The notes under the pieces are model-generated. The model did not search any database. It was given only the letters and a program-made list of their open reading frames with translations, and was not told the origin of the DNA. Below are positions 28,533 to 37,037 of a DNA stretch of 64,000 nucleotides, piece after piece. The first letter of the stretch is position 1, and every line of letters starts with the position of its first letter. The stretch comes from an uncultured Marvinbryantia sp. (GTDB lineage Bacteria > Bacillota > Clostridia > Lachnospirales > Lachnospiraceae), in assembly GCA_934394985.1 (NCBI GenBank), contig CAKRRF010000009.1, positions 1 to 64,000 on the forward strand, in the 5' to 3' direction. Position numbers and translations under genes: made by a program.

Positions 28533-29911
28533 GATACTGCCTCCTTATACGTAATTTCCAGTATTTCTTTTGTATCTTTTTCTACTTTGTATCCTTCGCT
28601 GATCCGGTAACCTGGCACCCAGAGTACCTCCTGCCCCATTGTCAGAAGCGGGATATATGCTCTCTCTTCTGCCGGAATTTTTTCTTCGGTAAAATAGGAT
28701 TTTAGCTTTTTTCTGCCGCCCTGCCGGTTCACTGTCAGGAAATCACCAGCCTGTCGCGTGCGAAGGTAAATACTCTTGGTTATTTTATCATAACTCAGCC
28801 ATTTCGTATACTTATTTTGTGGAATTGACTGATTTTCATAAAAAATAATTCTGGTCGTAAATATGCCCCAGGGCGTCCTGGTGTCACCCGGAATCTTCAG
28901 CTTAATCGGTTCCGGCACCGTCTTCTCTTGTTTTTCTGCTGAAGCTTCTTCTATAATAATCTGATCAAATGCACGTCTGGCAGTCCATCCCCCCGGCAGC
29001 TGAATCTGTCTGCCTGACTGTTTTTCCTGTAATTCGCAAATTGCCTGTATGTGCCCTCGCTGAATATCCTTCAGACCACACCCGGCCTCTTTCAGGCAAT
29101 TACGCAGGATTCTTTCCTGAAAAAACTTTTTTTCTTCACACAGTTTCTTCAAATCCACAACAGCCCGTCCCGGATGAATCTGTGTCATGTTCTCACAGGC
29201 ATCACAAACCAGTCCCTGCAGGAACTCCCGTGTCTGCTGCATTTCCGTTCCAAATTCTGCCAGGTGCTCCACAATCCCGGCATTTAACGTTTCCTGCATC
29301 TGTGGAAACAGCAGATTTCGTATCACATTCCGGGTATAATCCAGTTCCTGATTGGTACGGTCTTCTCTCCATGAAATATTTCTCTTCTTCAGCCAGGCTT
29401 CAATCTCTCTGCGACTGCACTCCAGCAGCGGACGGATAATCGTTTCCCGCACCGGCCGGATTCCTGTTGCTCCGTCCAGACCGCTTCCCCTTGCCAGATT
29501 CCACAGAATCGTCTCTGCCTGGTCATTCTGATTGTGGGCTACTGCAATTTTCCCTGCATGCCAGACTTTTTGAACCTGACTAAAAATCTGGTATCTGGCT
29601 ATCCTCCCGGCTTCCTCTTCCGATATTTTTTGTTCTGCTGCCATTGTAGGAATATCCACAGAAACACATTCATATTCTACTCCCAGTGTTTCGCAGAGTC
29701 CCTTCACATATTCCGCATCCTGCAGACTTTCTTCCCCACGAATCCCATGCTCCACATGTACTGCTTTCATGGCAAAATCCATCTGCTTCTGATATTCCAG
29801 AAGTACCAGAAGCAGGCAGACAGAATCTGCTCCTCCTGATACACCCACCAGTATCCGGTCTCCCGGCTGAATCATATGATATTTTTCAATTAACTGAAAT
29901 GCTTTTTGCAT
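28508..29911 (-). CDS. tilS: tRNA(Ile)-lysidine synthase TilS
   Basis: 467-residue enzyme that converts the C34 of CAU-anticodon tRNA-Ile to lysidine so that it reads AUA. The N-terminal PP-loop ATPase motif is VGVSGGADSVCLL, followed by AVHVEHGIRGEES and HNQNDQAETILWNLARGSGLDG. The C-terminal domains end in the TilS substrate-binding region (RTRQAGDFLTVNRQGGRKKLKSYFTEEKIP). It overlaps hprT by 25 nt. An AGGAGAG site precedes the ATG at 29911. Confidence 0.96.
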   Translation of the reverse strand: MQKAFQLIEKYHMIQPGDRILVGVSGGADSVCLLLVLLEYQKQMDFAMKAVHVEHGIRGEESLQDAEYVKGLCETLGVEYECVSVDIPTMAAEQKISEEEAGRIARYQIFSQVQKVWHAGKIAVAHNQNDQAETILWNLARGSGLDGATGIRPVRETIIRPLLECSRREIEAWLKKRNISWREDRTNQELDYTRNVIRNLLFPQMQETLNAGIVEHLAEFGTEMQQTREFLQGLVCDACENMTQIHPGRAVVDLKKLCEEKKFFQERILRNCLKEAGCGLKDIQRGHIQAICELQEKQSGRQIQLPGGWTARRAFDQIIIEEASAEKQEKTVPEPIKLKIPGDTRTPWGIFTTRIIFYENQSIPQNKYTKWLSYDKITKSIYLRTRQAGDFLTVNRQGGRKKLKSYFTEEKIPAEERAYIPLLTMGQEVLWVPGYRISEGYKVEKDTKEILEITYKEAVSWQKISVS

Positions 29912-30021
29912 TGCGCTCTCCTGCTACTTTGCTGTGGAACGCATCTTTTTATCCGATTCGATACCGCAGCGTTTTTCTTCTCTCCTCACTATAATGAATT
30001 TATCTGCAAAAAGCAACTCTT

Positions 30022-31404
30022 TCATTTTCTCCAGAAGCCACCGGCCAGGATCGTCATGTCATCCAAAATGCCATCCTGGCAAAATTCCAGCACCTGATCC
30101 AGTAAAAGCTGAGCCGATTCTGCCGGATTGTCATTTGTCAGGCTATTGATAAAATACTTCATCATATGTTCCCCTTCACCGGGCGGCAGTGCATCCAGTA
30201 CTCCATCCGATACCAGAAATACCATATCTCCGTTTTCCAGACGTACTTCCTTCGTTTCAACATCAGCTTCCCGAAACACACCCATTGGAAGACTGGTGGA
30301 ACGAATTACTTCCACGTTCTCCTCTTTTCGGATAAATGTAGCTGCGGCCCCCACTTTCATCAGCCTGCCTTTTCCCTGATACAGATTAATTTCCAGCAAA
30401 TCCAGTGTCGAATATCTGCACACGCCCCGCTGCAGCACCATAGAGGAGTGAATCATCTTCACTGCCGTCTCTGCGGTAAATCCTGCTTCCAGAAATTGCT
30501 CCACCAGTTCAATAATGGTCTGGCTCTCCTGACTGGCCTCCACGCCTTTTCCCATTCCATCTGAGACAGCCATCACTACCTGTCCATGATTGCTGTTGAG
30601 AATTGCATAATTATCACCAGATGAAACCTGACCGCTGCATTTTGCCGCTGCATACCCGGTCAGCATATAATATCGGGTTTCTTCTACAAAATGAATACTG
30701 CACCAGTCTTTTCCGATCATAAGTCGGCTGTCTCGTTCCGGTACCATAGATCTTCCATAACTCTCTGTCAGAATATCCGCCACCTGACCAACCGGCACGG
30801 TCCCTCTGCGGCAGCATAATGTCAGGATCATTTCCGGATGACCGGTCACACCACGCAGAATTCCCATGTCCTTTACCAGGATACGATGCATTCTCAGCAT
30901 TACTTTCAGCTTCTGTTCCAGATTTCCCTGCAAGGGTTCTGCGCGATAAGCTGTACAGGCAATTTCTTTAATAATCGCTGCTGTCTGTTGCAGTTGTCCG
31001 GCTACAGCCGCCCGGTTTTCCATCATCCGATTTGTCCACAGCATGTTCAGCCTTGCCCGAAGAAATCCGCGCTCCAATTCTTCCCGAAAGCTTCTCCCTT
31101 TTACGCAAAACTGATACCATTCTTTCTCTGCATCCGATATCGGTTCCTGCCCTTCTTCAATCATCTGAAGCAAACGATAAGCCAGTTTCCAGGTTTTCTC
31201 CTGTTCCCTGATCCAGCAGATCTGTTTTTTCCCACAGGAAACACATACCTTTTCTCTCACTGTTTCAAATATTTCCTGAATGTCTTCCTCATTCAGCCGT
31301 TCTTTCTTCTCCGGCATCTCTCTGAATATTTCCGCTAACTGGCGAAAGGATTCCGCATATCTTTCGATTCTGTCTCTTTCGATCAAACCTGTCCACTCAT
31401 CCAT
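30022..31404 (-). CDS. spoIIE: SpoIIE-like PP2C phosphatase lacking the membrane domain
   Basis: 460-residue soluble protein. Residues 1-250 match the central regulatory part of SpoIIE, including the Cys cluster at Cys54, Cys57 and Cys63 (VCVSCGKKQIC). Residues about 255-460 are the PP2C phosphatase, with Mn-binding motifs VAVSDGMGKGVEASQES (Asp282), VFLVSDGVLD and DDMTIL. Bacillus SpoIIE is about 830 residues with roughly ten N-terminal membrane helices; none are encoded here or in the 149 nt upstream. The gene is at the expected place next to tilS. The ATG at 31404 has GAGAGGGG upstream. It probably dephosphorylates SpoIIAA; septal targeting would have to differ. Confidence 0.85.
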   Translation of the reverse strand: MDEWTGLIERDRIERYAESFRQLAEIFREMPEKKERLNEEDIQEIFETVREKVCVSCGKKQICWIREQEKTWKLAYRLLQMIEEGQEPISDAEKEWYQFCVKGRSFREELERGFLRARLNMLWTNRMMENRAAVAGQLQQTAAIIKEIACTAYRAEPLQGNLEQKLKVMLRMHRILVKDMGILRGVTGHPEMILTLCCRRGTVPVGQVADILTESYGRSMVPERDSRLMIGKDWCSIHFVEETRYYMLTGYAAAKCSGQVSSGDNYAILNSNHGQVVMAVSDGMGKGVEASQESQTIIELVEQFLEAGFTAETAVKMIHSSMVLQRGVCRYSTLDLLEINLYQGKGRLMKVGAAATFIRKEENVEVIRSTSLPMGVFREADVETKEVRLENGDMVFLVSDGVLDALPPGEGEHMMKYFINSLTNDNPAESAQLLLDQVLEFCQDGILDDMTILAGGFWRK

Positions 31405-31502
31405 AGGGATCCCCTCTCATATAAGGTGCGTCCTGAGGTCCTTCTTCTCTCTGTGAAGTCACAGACAGCATCAGGCCTTTTGACACTATAATCCCAGTAT
31501 AT

Positions 31503-31543
31503 AAAAAATCCTGCGCAGTTTTTGTCAAAACTCTGCGCAGGAT
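31503..31543 (-). terminator. Terminator of the ribU-creatininase operon
   Basis: ATCCTGCGCAG and CTGCGCAGGAT (31508-31543) form a long stem with inner TTTT/AAAA pairing; the minus strand continues with TTTTTT. Confidence 0.9.
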
Positions 31544-31553
31544 CAGAACTATC

Positions 31554-32348
31554 TCAATTCTTCCAGTTTCGGATTTCTAAAAGCCCCGGGATCAGTACTT
31601 TTGCACTGGTGCGAAGAATGATCTCACCTTTTTCTGCCGTAGCACCTGATGGATCTCCTCCTATCCCAATCGGTCTGCCGTCTTCTGTTTTCCAGTCTTC
31701 CGATACCCATCCAATGGATACCGCTCCATAGGGCAGCAACGTCTGATTATTCATAAACGCCTCTGGCTGTCCGGCTTCTGAAGTATCCAGTTTCACCAGA
31801 CTTTCATCTACAGCCATCACCATAGAGGTCTCCATCTCACCGCCATGAAAATCCCATTTATTACCTTCTGAAATGGTAGCCTTCACATCTGGATGTCCAA
31901 AGGCTCCGGATGATAAGATAAACGGGGATATTCCCAGTTCGCTTCTCAGTTCCCGACTGAGAATCTGTACTATCGGTGCATTCCCCCCATGGCATACCAG
32001 AAACGCAATTTTCTGAAATCCATGATGTGCCAGACTGACACAGATATCATATAACATATGGTAATATGTATCCGGTTTAAAGGTAATGGATCCACAAAAA
32101 TTCCTGTGTTCGGTACTTAAGCCCACCGGAATCACCGGAAATGCCAGAATCGGGCAATCCTTTTCCCCGGCAGCCTCCAATTCTTCTCCCAGATATTTTA
32201 CCATTGCCTCTGCTATGATATCATCTGTCCCAAGAGGCGCCTGATTGCCATGCTGCTCCAAAGCCCCAAGGGGAATCAATATAATTGTCTCTTTTTTATC
32301 TACCTGTTCCATCTCCAGACGGGTCAGTTCTCTATAATTACGGATCAT
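31554..32348 (-). CDS. Creatininase-family amidohydrolase under FMN riboswitch control
   Basis: 264-residue member of the creatininase/ArfB/MftE family. The metal ligands expected for the family are visible: Glu31 and His33 in GALEQHGNQAPLGTDD, Asp42, His120 in FLVCHGGNAP, and Glu171 in FHGGEMETSMV. The start codon overlaps the ribU stop (ATGA), so translation is coupled to the riboflavin transporter and both are read from the FMN riboswitch. In archaea the ArfB members deformylate a riboflavin/F420 precursor, so a role in flavin salvage or breakdown is a reasonable inference. True creatinine hydrolysis seems unlikely here. Confidence 0.85.
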   Translation of the reverse strand: MIRNYRELTRLEMEQVDKKETIILIPLGALEQHGNQAPLGTDDIIAEAMVKYLGEELEAAGEKDCPILAFPVIPVGLSTEHRNFCGSITFKPDTYYHMLYDICVSLAHHGFQKIAFLVCHGGNAPIVQILSRELRSELGISPFILSSGAFGHPDVKATISEGNKWDFHGGEMETSMVMAVDESLVKLDTSEAGQPEAFMNNQTLLPYGAVSIGWVSEDWKTEDGRPIGIGGDPSGATAEKGEIILRTSAKVLIPGLLEIRNWKN

Positions 32349-32962
32349 GCTTCCACTGCTTTCTTTACAAAGCTGACTTTATGAATTCGCTCATACAGCA
32401 GATATCCTGCAACGCAGTTCAGTCCGATCTTGATTACGTTAAACGGAATCGTTGCGAGAACAATAAAGGATGTCAGATTTGTGATTGATGGATTTACTGC
32501 AGCCACCATCTGAATTACCTGATCCAGCGGAAGTTCCATTGCTTTTGCATACAGCGGCAGTGTAATGCAGGCATTACAGAAGCAGGCAAATACCGTACGA
32601 ATCACCACGCTGGATACCATGGAAACCACTGCTGCTTTTCTGTTCTTTCCCATTTTCTTATACACCAGCCACATTGGAATCACAAACAATGCAATACCAA
32701 TCAGATTGGCAAATTCACCTACATACATGGTGTTTGTTCCCACTGTTACCAGCTTAATCAGGATCTTGATCACTTCCACTGCAGCAGCAGATGCCGGTCC
32801 CATAAGAAACAGTGCAATGATTGATGGAATATCACTAAAGTCCAGCTTGTAGAATGGCGGCATCATCGGTACCGAAATCTCCAGAGACATCAGTGCCCCT
32901 GCCAGTGCTGCCAGCATTGCTGTGTAAATCAATTTTTGTGTGCTCCATTTTTTCTTTTCCAT
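32345..32962 (-). CDS. ribU: Riboflavin ECF transporter S component RibU
   Basis: 205-residue membrane protein with about six helices, the substrate-binding subunit of an energy-coupling-factor transporter. The segment PPFYKLDFSDIPSIIALFLMGP contains the riboflavin-contact motif typical of RibU, and EVIKILIKLVTVGTNTMYVGEFANLIG is also characteristic. An FMN riboswitch upstream confirms a flavin substrate. GGAGGAAAAAG precedes the ATG. The energising EcfA/T genes are not in the window and are presumably shared. Confidence 0.95.
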   Translation of the reverse strand: MEKKKWSTQKLIYTAMLAALAGALMSLEISVPMMPPFYKLDFSDIPSIIALFLMGPASAAAVEVIKILIKLVTVGTNTMYVGEFANLIGIALFVIPMWLVYKKMGKNRKAAVVSMVSSVVIRTVFACFCNACITLPLYAKAMELPLDQVIQMVAAVNPSITNLTSFIVLATIPFNVIKIGLNCVAGYLLYERIHKVSFVKKAVEA

Positions 32963-33105
32963 TTCTTTTTCCTCCAGTTTTCTATTATGAGCAGAATTTG
33001 ATTACAGCGATTGCTTCGTGCTGCGCACAGGTAGGCTCAGCCCCTTTGACACTGTAATTCATATAAATCCCGGAAAGATATGTGGTTCTGTCAGATATCG
33101 AAAAC

Positions 33106-33136
33106 AAAAAATCTCAGGTTCCGGGGAACCTGAGAT
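33106..33136 (-). terminator. Riboswitch expression-platform terminator
   Basis: ATCTCAGGTTCC (33111-33122) pairs with GGAACCTGAGAT (33125-33136), followed on the minus strand by TTTTTG. It sits downstream of the aptamer and before ribU, so FMN binding should cause early termination. Confidence 0.88.
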
Positions 33137-33195
33137 CTTATTTTTCAATTCTGATATTACATGACCAATCCGCCATGTATCCATACTTGAATCAT

Positions 33196-33305
33196 CTTCT
33201 CTCATCCAGACTATACTGTCGGTACCGGAATCTCACCGGTTCAGCTGCTCTCACACAGTTCGCGGACTATACCGCCGGTAGGGAATTACACCCTGCCCCG
33301 AAGAA
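33196..33305 (-). ncRNA. FMN riboswitch (RFN element)
   Basis: The minus strand shows the conserved RFN blocks in order: TTCTTCGGGGCAGGGTG, ATTCCCTACCGGCGGTA, TAGTCCGCGA, then GAGCAGCTGAACCGGTGAG, ATTCCGGTACCGACAGTA and TAGTCTGGATGAGAGAA. These are the hallmark paired segments of the FMN aptamer. It controls ribU and the coupled creatininase-family gene. Confidence 0.97.
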
Positions 33306-33329
33306 TTTATTCTATTCTGTTCTGCACTT

Positions 33330-33358
33330 AAGATAGCACAATGAAGTAGATCTGTCAA
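33330..33358 (-). promoter_or_regulatory. Promoter of the FMN-riboswitch operon
   Basis: Minus-strand -35 TTGACA (33358-33353) and -10 TATCTT (33335-33330) with a 17-bp spacer, about 25 nt upstream of the aptamer. Confidence 0.8.
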
Positions 33359-33384
33359 CTGACTTTTGGCAATTACACGAAACA

Positions 33385-33420
33385 GAATGCACCATCTCAG
33401 GCATGTGAAATGGCGCATTC
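33385..33420 (-). terminator. Weak hairpin after the phosphohexomutase gene
   Basis: GAATGC-CCAT-TCA pairs with TGA-ATGG-GCATTC across 33385-33420. There is no real T-run after it on the minus strand (TGTTTCG), so it may be an inefficient terminator. Confidence 0.45.
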
Positions 33421-33456
33421 GCACGTTCATCTACTTTATATGTATCTCTATATTTT

Positions 33457-35139
33457 TTATGCAAACAATGGCTTTAATGCCTCTGCCAGCTTGTCTTTCT
33501 GTGCCTGTGCCTCTGACAGATCTTTACCAAGTGTAGTGAAATAGGTCTTGATCTTTGGTTCGGTTCCGGATGGACGAACCACTACAGTCGCACCACCTTC
33601 CAGCGCATAGATCAGTACATTGGCTGCCGGAAGTCCGGTCTCTTCCGGCTTCTTATAATCGGTAACCTTCGTTACTGCGTATCCTGCGAATTCTGTCGGT
33701 GGGTTGTCACGAAGCTGCTGCATGATACCAGCCATTTTGTCCATTCCGGTCAGACCCGGGAATTCGTAGCTGTCTACCTTGTTCAGGTAACGGCCATACT
33801 GTGCGTAGATCTCTTCCAGACGCTGTTTCAGGGAGCTTCCGATGCTGCGGTAGTAAGCTGCCATTTCGCAGATCAGCATAGAACCGATAACGGCATCTTT
33901 ATCACGTACATATGGGCCGGCCAGATATCCGTAGCTCTCTTCAAATCCGAAGATAAAACGGTCTACTTCGCCTGCTGCCTCCAGCTGTGCGATCTGATCA
34001 CCGATCCACTTAAATCCGGTCAGTACGTTTCTCATCTCTACACCGTAATGAGCTGCTACAGCATCTGCCAGTGGTGTGGATACGATGGATTTTACTGCTA
34101 CTGCTCTTTCCGGCAATGTACCTTTTTCAATTCTTCCTGCACAGATATAATCCAAAAGAAGAACACCTACTTCGTTTCCGCTTACCAGTTCATAAGAGCC
34201 ATCCGGGCACTTCATGGCGATACCTACACGGTCTGCGTCTGGATCCGTAGCCAGCATCAGATCTGCACCGGTTTCTTTTGCCAGTTCCAGACCTTTTTCC
34301 AGTGCTGCAAAAATCTCCGGATTCGGATAACTGCATGTCGTAAAATATCCGTTCGGATATTCCTGTTCCGGTACAATGGTAATATCAGTAATACCGATAT
34401 CCTTTAAGACCTGTGTTACCGGTACCAGACCCGATCCGTTCAGCGGGCTGTATACCAGCTTCAGTCCTGCGGTCTTGCAAAGTCCCGGACGAACCTGGCG
34501 GGATTCAATGGCTTCGTAAAGTGCCTTCTTGCAGTCATCTCCTACGAAACGAATCAGTCCCTGTTCCACACCTTCTGCAAAGGATACATATTTTGCACCA
34601 TTCAGTACATCTGTCTTCTGAATCTCGTCATATACAATGGCAGCTGCATCGTCCGTCATCTGGCAGCCATCTGGTCCATAAGCCTTATAACCATTATACT
34701 GCGCCGGGTTATGGGATGCAGTCACCATAATACCTGCATTACACTGATAGTAACGTGTCGCAAAAGACAGTGCCGGTACCGGCATCAGTGCATCATAGAT
34801 TCTTACCTTAATACCATTGGCAGCCAGCACACCTGCTGCTGTCTTCGCAAATACATCACTCTTCAGACGGCTGTCATAGCTGATCGCTACTGTCTGAGTA
34901 CCTCCTTGTGTCTTTACCCAGTTTGCCAGGCCCTGTGTGGCCTGACGCACTACATAAATATTCATCCGGTTCGTTCCTGCGCCAAGTACTCCACGCAATC
35001 CGGCCGTACCAAACTTTAAGGCAACGGCAAACCGCTCTTTGATTTCATTTTCATTATCCCTGATTTTTGTAAGTTCCGGCTTTAAGTCAGCATCTTCCAG
35101 GTCCGCAGCAAGCCAACGTTCGTATTCATTTCGATACAT
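33457..35139 (-). CDS. pgcA: Phosphoglucomutase/phosphomannomutase (PgcA-like)
   Basis: 560-residue alpha-D-phosphohexomutase that interconverts hexose 1- and 6-phosphates, feeding UDP-glucose and wall polymer synthesis. The phosphoserine loop is GIMVTASHNPAQYNGYK, the Mg loop LMLATDPDADRVG, the sugar loop FGFEESYGYL, and the phosphate-binding loop VVVRPSGTEPKIK. Length fits the PgcA branch. Start 35139 (MYRNEYERW) has AGGAG 8 nt before it, while an in-frame GTG three codons earlier overlaps that site. Confidence 0.93.
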   Translation of the reverse strand: MYRNEYERWLAADLEDADLKPELTKIRDNENEIKERFAVALKFGTAGLRGVLGAGTNRMNIYVVRQATQGLANWVKTQGGTQTVAISYDSRLKSDVFAKTAAGVLAANGIKVRIYDALMPVPALSFATRYYQCNAGIMVTASHNPAQYNGYKAYGPDGCQMTDDAAAIVYDEIQKTDVLNGAKYVSFAEGVEQGLIRFVGDDCKKALYEAIESRQVRPGLCKTAGLKLVYSPLNGSGLVPVTQVLKDIGITDITIVPEQEYPNGYFTTCSYPNPEIFAALEKGLELAKETGADLMLATDPDADRVGIAMKCPDGSYELVSGNEVGVLLLDYICAGRIEKGTLPERAVAVKSIVSTPLADAVAAHYGVEMRNVLTGFKWIGDQIAQLEAAGEVDRFIFGFEESYGYLAGPYVRDKDAVIGSMLICEMAAYYRSIGSSLKQRLEEIYAQYGRYLNKVDSYEFPGLTGMDKMAGIMQQLRDNPPTEFAGYAVTKVTDYKKPEETGLPAANVLIYALEGGATVVVRPSGTEPKIKTYFTTLGKDLSEAQAQKDKLAEALKPLFA

Positions 35140-35265
35140 TTTTACCACTCCTACCTTTGTTTTTTCTACAAAATTTGTTCAATTTGACAAATTTCCAATT
35201 TAACTATACCCCTTTTCCACCTTCCTGTCAATTAGTTACAACTACTGTTTTTAAATTCCCATACC

Positions 35266-35306
35266 AAAAAAAGGATACCCTGCATTTACGCAGAATATCC
35301 TTTTTA
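35266..35306 (-). terminator. Terminator after the Hpt-domain gene
   Basis: AAGGATA...CTGC and GCAG...TATCCTTT form a hairpin at 35271-35302, flanked by A- and T-runs on both sides; on the minus strand a T-run follows. Confidence 0.85.
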
Positions 35307-35324
35307 TCAGTTCCTGTCATCTTT

Positions 35325-35681
35325 TTACAGTTCTGCCTGATATGTCTCAATAGCCTGAACAGTCCGGTCATAGGATTCCAGTACCTTCTGATATAGTACC
35401 TCATCTGCTGGCTCTGTACATGGACGAAGCTGCTCTGTCAGTTCTGACGTACGCTCCATCAACTCTGTAAAAGCCAGATTTGCGGCCACACCCTTCAACG
35501 TATGAGCTCCACGGAAAGATTCCTGTATGTTGCCTTCTGTCACTGCGGTTTTCAGGCTGTCCATGGTAGGATCTCCCGGGAACTTCAATACGAACTTCTC
35601 AATCAGTGTATCCATGGCCAGTCTGGATCTGACATCGTCATAATCCCCATGTAACTTCTCATAGCATTCCTGCAGGGTCAT
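35325..35681 (-). CDS. Hpt-domain (histidine phosphotransfer) protein
   Basis: 118-residue all-helical protein with the phosphotransfer motif FRGAHTLKGVAANLAF, with the phospho-accepting His at 60. Stand-alone Hpt proteins shuttle phosphate between hybrid kinases and response regulators, but no such partner is in the window. I use MTLQECYEKL at 35681, with AGTGAGG upstream; a five-codon longer GTG form is possible. It is 18 nt downstream of trpS, so it is probably cotranscribed. The functional link is not obvious. Confidence 0.88.
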   Translation of the reverse strand: MTLQECYEKLHGDYDDVRSRLAMDTLIEKFVLKFPGDPTMDSLKTAVTEGNIQESFRGAHTLKGVAANLAFTELMERTSELTEQLRPCTEPADEVLYQKVLESYDRTVQAIETYQAEL

Positions 35682-35699
35682 TATTTTGTTCCTCACTTT

Positions 35700-36761
35700 C
35701 TATTTCAGCAGATTTTCATTTTCAAAATAGTCAATCTTCATTGCATGACGCACTTCCTGAAGTGTAACTGCCGCAGTTGCTTCTGCTTTTTTACTTCCTT
35801 CTCTTAAGATCTCATATACTTCCGGAAGCTTCTGTTCCCACATCTTACGTCTTTCCCGAATTGGTCCTAACTCTGCCTGCAGTACTGCATTAAGGAACTT
35901 CTTCACCTTCACATCGCCCAAACCACCTCTCTGATAGTGGTCTTTCAGTTCCTGCAGATTCTGATAATCCGGAAGAAATTCCTGGAAGTATTCATCTTTA
36001 CAGAATGCATCCAGATAAATAAATACAGGGTTCCCCTCTACCTTACCAGGATCTTCTACTCTTAAATGATTCGGATCGGTAAACATGGACATAACCTTCT
36101 TCTTAATATCTTCTGCCTCTTCGGAAAGATAAATACAGTTACCCAGAGACTTACTCATCTTCGCCTTTCCATCAATGCCAGGCAGACGCAGGCATGCACG
36201 GTTCTGTGGAAGAATGATATTCGGATCTGTCAAAGTTTCTCCATATATTGCATTGAACTTATGCACAATCTCCTTACACTGTTCGATCATCGGCAGCTGA
36301 TCTTCTCCAACCGGAACAGCTGTGGCATGGAATGCGGTAATATCTGCCGCCTGGCTGATTGGATAACAGAAGAAACCGGTTGGAATACTGGCTTCAAAAT
36401 CTCTCATCTTAATCTCTGCCTTAACAGTTGGATTTCTCTGCAGTCTGGAAACAGTGACAAGATTCATATAGTAGAATGTCAGCTCTGTCAGCTGTGGTAC
36501 CATAGACTGAATAAAAATTGTGGCCTTTTCCGGATCCAAACCACATGCCAGATAATCCAGTGCAACCTGCATAATATTCTGGCGCACTTTTTCCGGATGC
36601 TCTGCATTGTCTGTCAGCGCCTGTGCATCTGCAATCATGATGTAAATCTCATCATATTCCCCACTGTTCTGCAGTCTGACTCTCTCCTTTAAGGATCCTA
36701 CGTAATGTCCTACATGAAGCCGTCCTGTCGGACGGTCACCTGTTAAAATAATCTTCTTCAC
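35700..36761 (-). CDS. trpS: Tryptophanyl-tRNA synthetase
   Basis: 353-residue class I synthetase that charges tRNA-Trp. It has the HIGH-type motif [12 protein letters not shown] near residue 15 and the KMSKS loop ([16 protein letters not shown]), with the usual dimeric TrpRS length. No T-box leader is apparent in the 85 nt before the gene, where the only structure is the upstream tRNA terminator. First gene ahead of the Hpt-domain gene. Confidence 0.96.
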   Translation of the reverse strand: MKKIILTGDRPTGRLHVGHYVGSLKERVRLQNSGEYDEIYIMIADAQALTDNAEHPEKVRQNIMQVALDYLACGLDPEKATIFIQSMVPQLTELTFYYMNLVTVSRLQRNPTVKAEIKMRDFEASIPTGFFCYPISQAADITAFHATAVPVGEDQLPMIEQCKEIVHKFNAIYGETLTDPNIILPQNRACLRLPGIDGKAKMSKSLGNCIYLSEEAEDIKKKVMSMFTDPNHLRVEDPGKVEGNPVFIYLDAFCKDEYFQEFLPDYQNLQELKDHYQRGGLGDVKVKKFLNAVLQAELGPIRERRKMWEQKLPEVYEILREGSKKAEATAAVTLQEVRHAMKIDYFENENLLK

Positions 36762-36837
36762 AAGTTACCCCCACTTTCTCTGTGATAGTATAAATTCTTT
36801 TTGTATGAATTATGACGTTTTATAGCCTGTCATTCCA

Positions 36838-36880
36838 AAAAAAATACCCCGATAAACCGGTTCATTCAAGTTTATCGAGG
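36838..36880 (-). terminator. Terminator of the tRNA-Met gene
   Basis: CCCCGATAAAC and GTTTATCGAGG (36847-36880) form a stem. On the minus strand the sequence continues TATTTTTTTT, ending the tRNA transcript. Confidence 0.88.
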
Positions 36881-36889
36881 CCATTTACA

Positions 36890-36963
36890 TAGCGGAAGGG
36901 AGATTTGAACTCTCGACACCACGGGTATGAACCGTGTGCTCTAGCCAACTGAGCTATTCCGCC
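36890..36963 (-). tRNA. tRNA-Met (CAU)
   Basis: The minus strand folds as a cloverleaf starting GGCGGAATAGCTCAG, with D-stem GCTC/GAGC, anticodon arm CACGG-TTCATAC-CCGTG (anticodon CAT), a T-arm with loop TTCAAAT, and acceptor end TTCCGCT plus discriminator A. CCA is not encoded. The body matches elongator Met rather than the lysidine-type Ile tRNA. The first acceptor pair is G-U and the T-stem has one A-C mismatch. Confidence 0.95.
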
Positions 36964-36975
36964 GCAACAATCAAT

Positions 36976-37004
36976 ATTATAACGGATGATGTGAATGTTG
37001 TCAA
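36976..37004 (-). promoter_or_regulatory. tRNA-Met promoter
   Basis: Perfect minus-strand consensus: -35 TTGACA (37004-36999), 17-bp spacer, -10 TATAAT (36981-36976), about 13 bp before the tRNA. Confidence 0.92.
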
Positions 37005-37037
37005 CTATTTTTTGAATTTTTTTCAAAATCAACCCCG

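Larger units (their letters stand above)
32963..33456 (-). promoter_or_regulatory. ribU control region (promoter, riboswitch, leader)
   Basis: The 494-nt gap holds, in transcription order, a sigma-A promoter (33358-33330), the FMN riboswitch aptamer (33305-33196), its terminator (33136-33106) and a leader to ribU. Within the leader, CCCTTTGACACTGTAATTC (33043-33061) resembles 31476-31494 in the spoIIE-creatininase gap. The weak hairpin after pgcA (33385-33420) also lies here. No gene is seen. Confidence 0.8.

Noticed and set aside
31405..31553. Frameshifted N-terminal membrane part of spoIIE
   Set aside because: The interval contains a terminator and short repeats; no frame on the minus strand encodes hydrophobic helices.
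36762..36846. T-box leader for trpS
   Set aside because: Only about 85 nt separate trpS from the tRNA-Met terminator and no T-box core motif is visible.
36890..36963. tRNA-Ile2 (CAU, lysidine-type), because tilS is nearby
   Set aside because: The acceptor and anticodon arms match elongator tRNA-Met and not the tRNA-Ile2 pattern.
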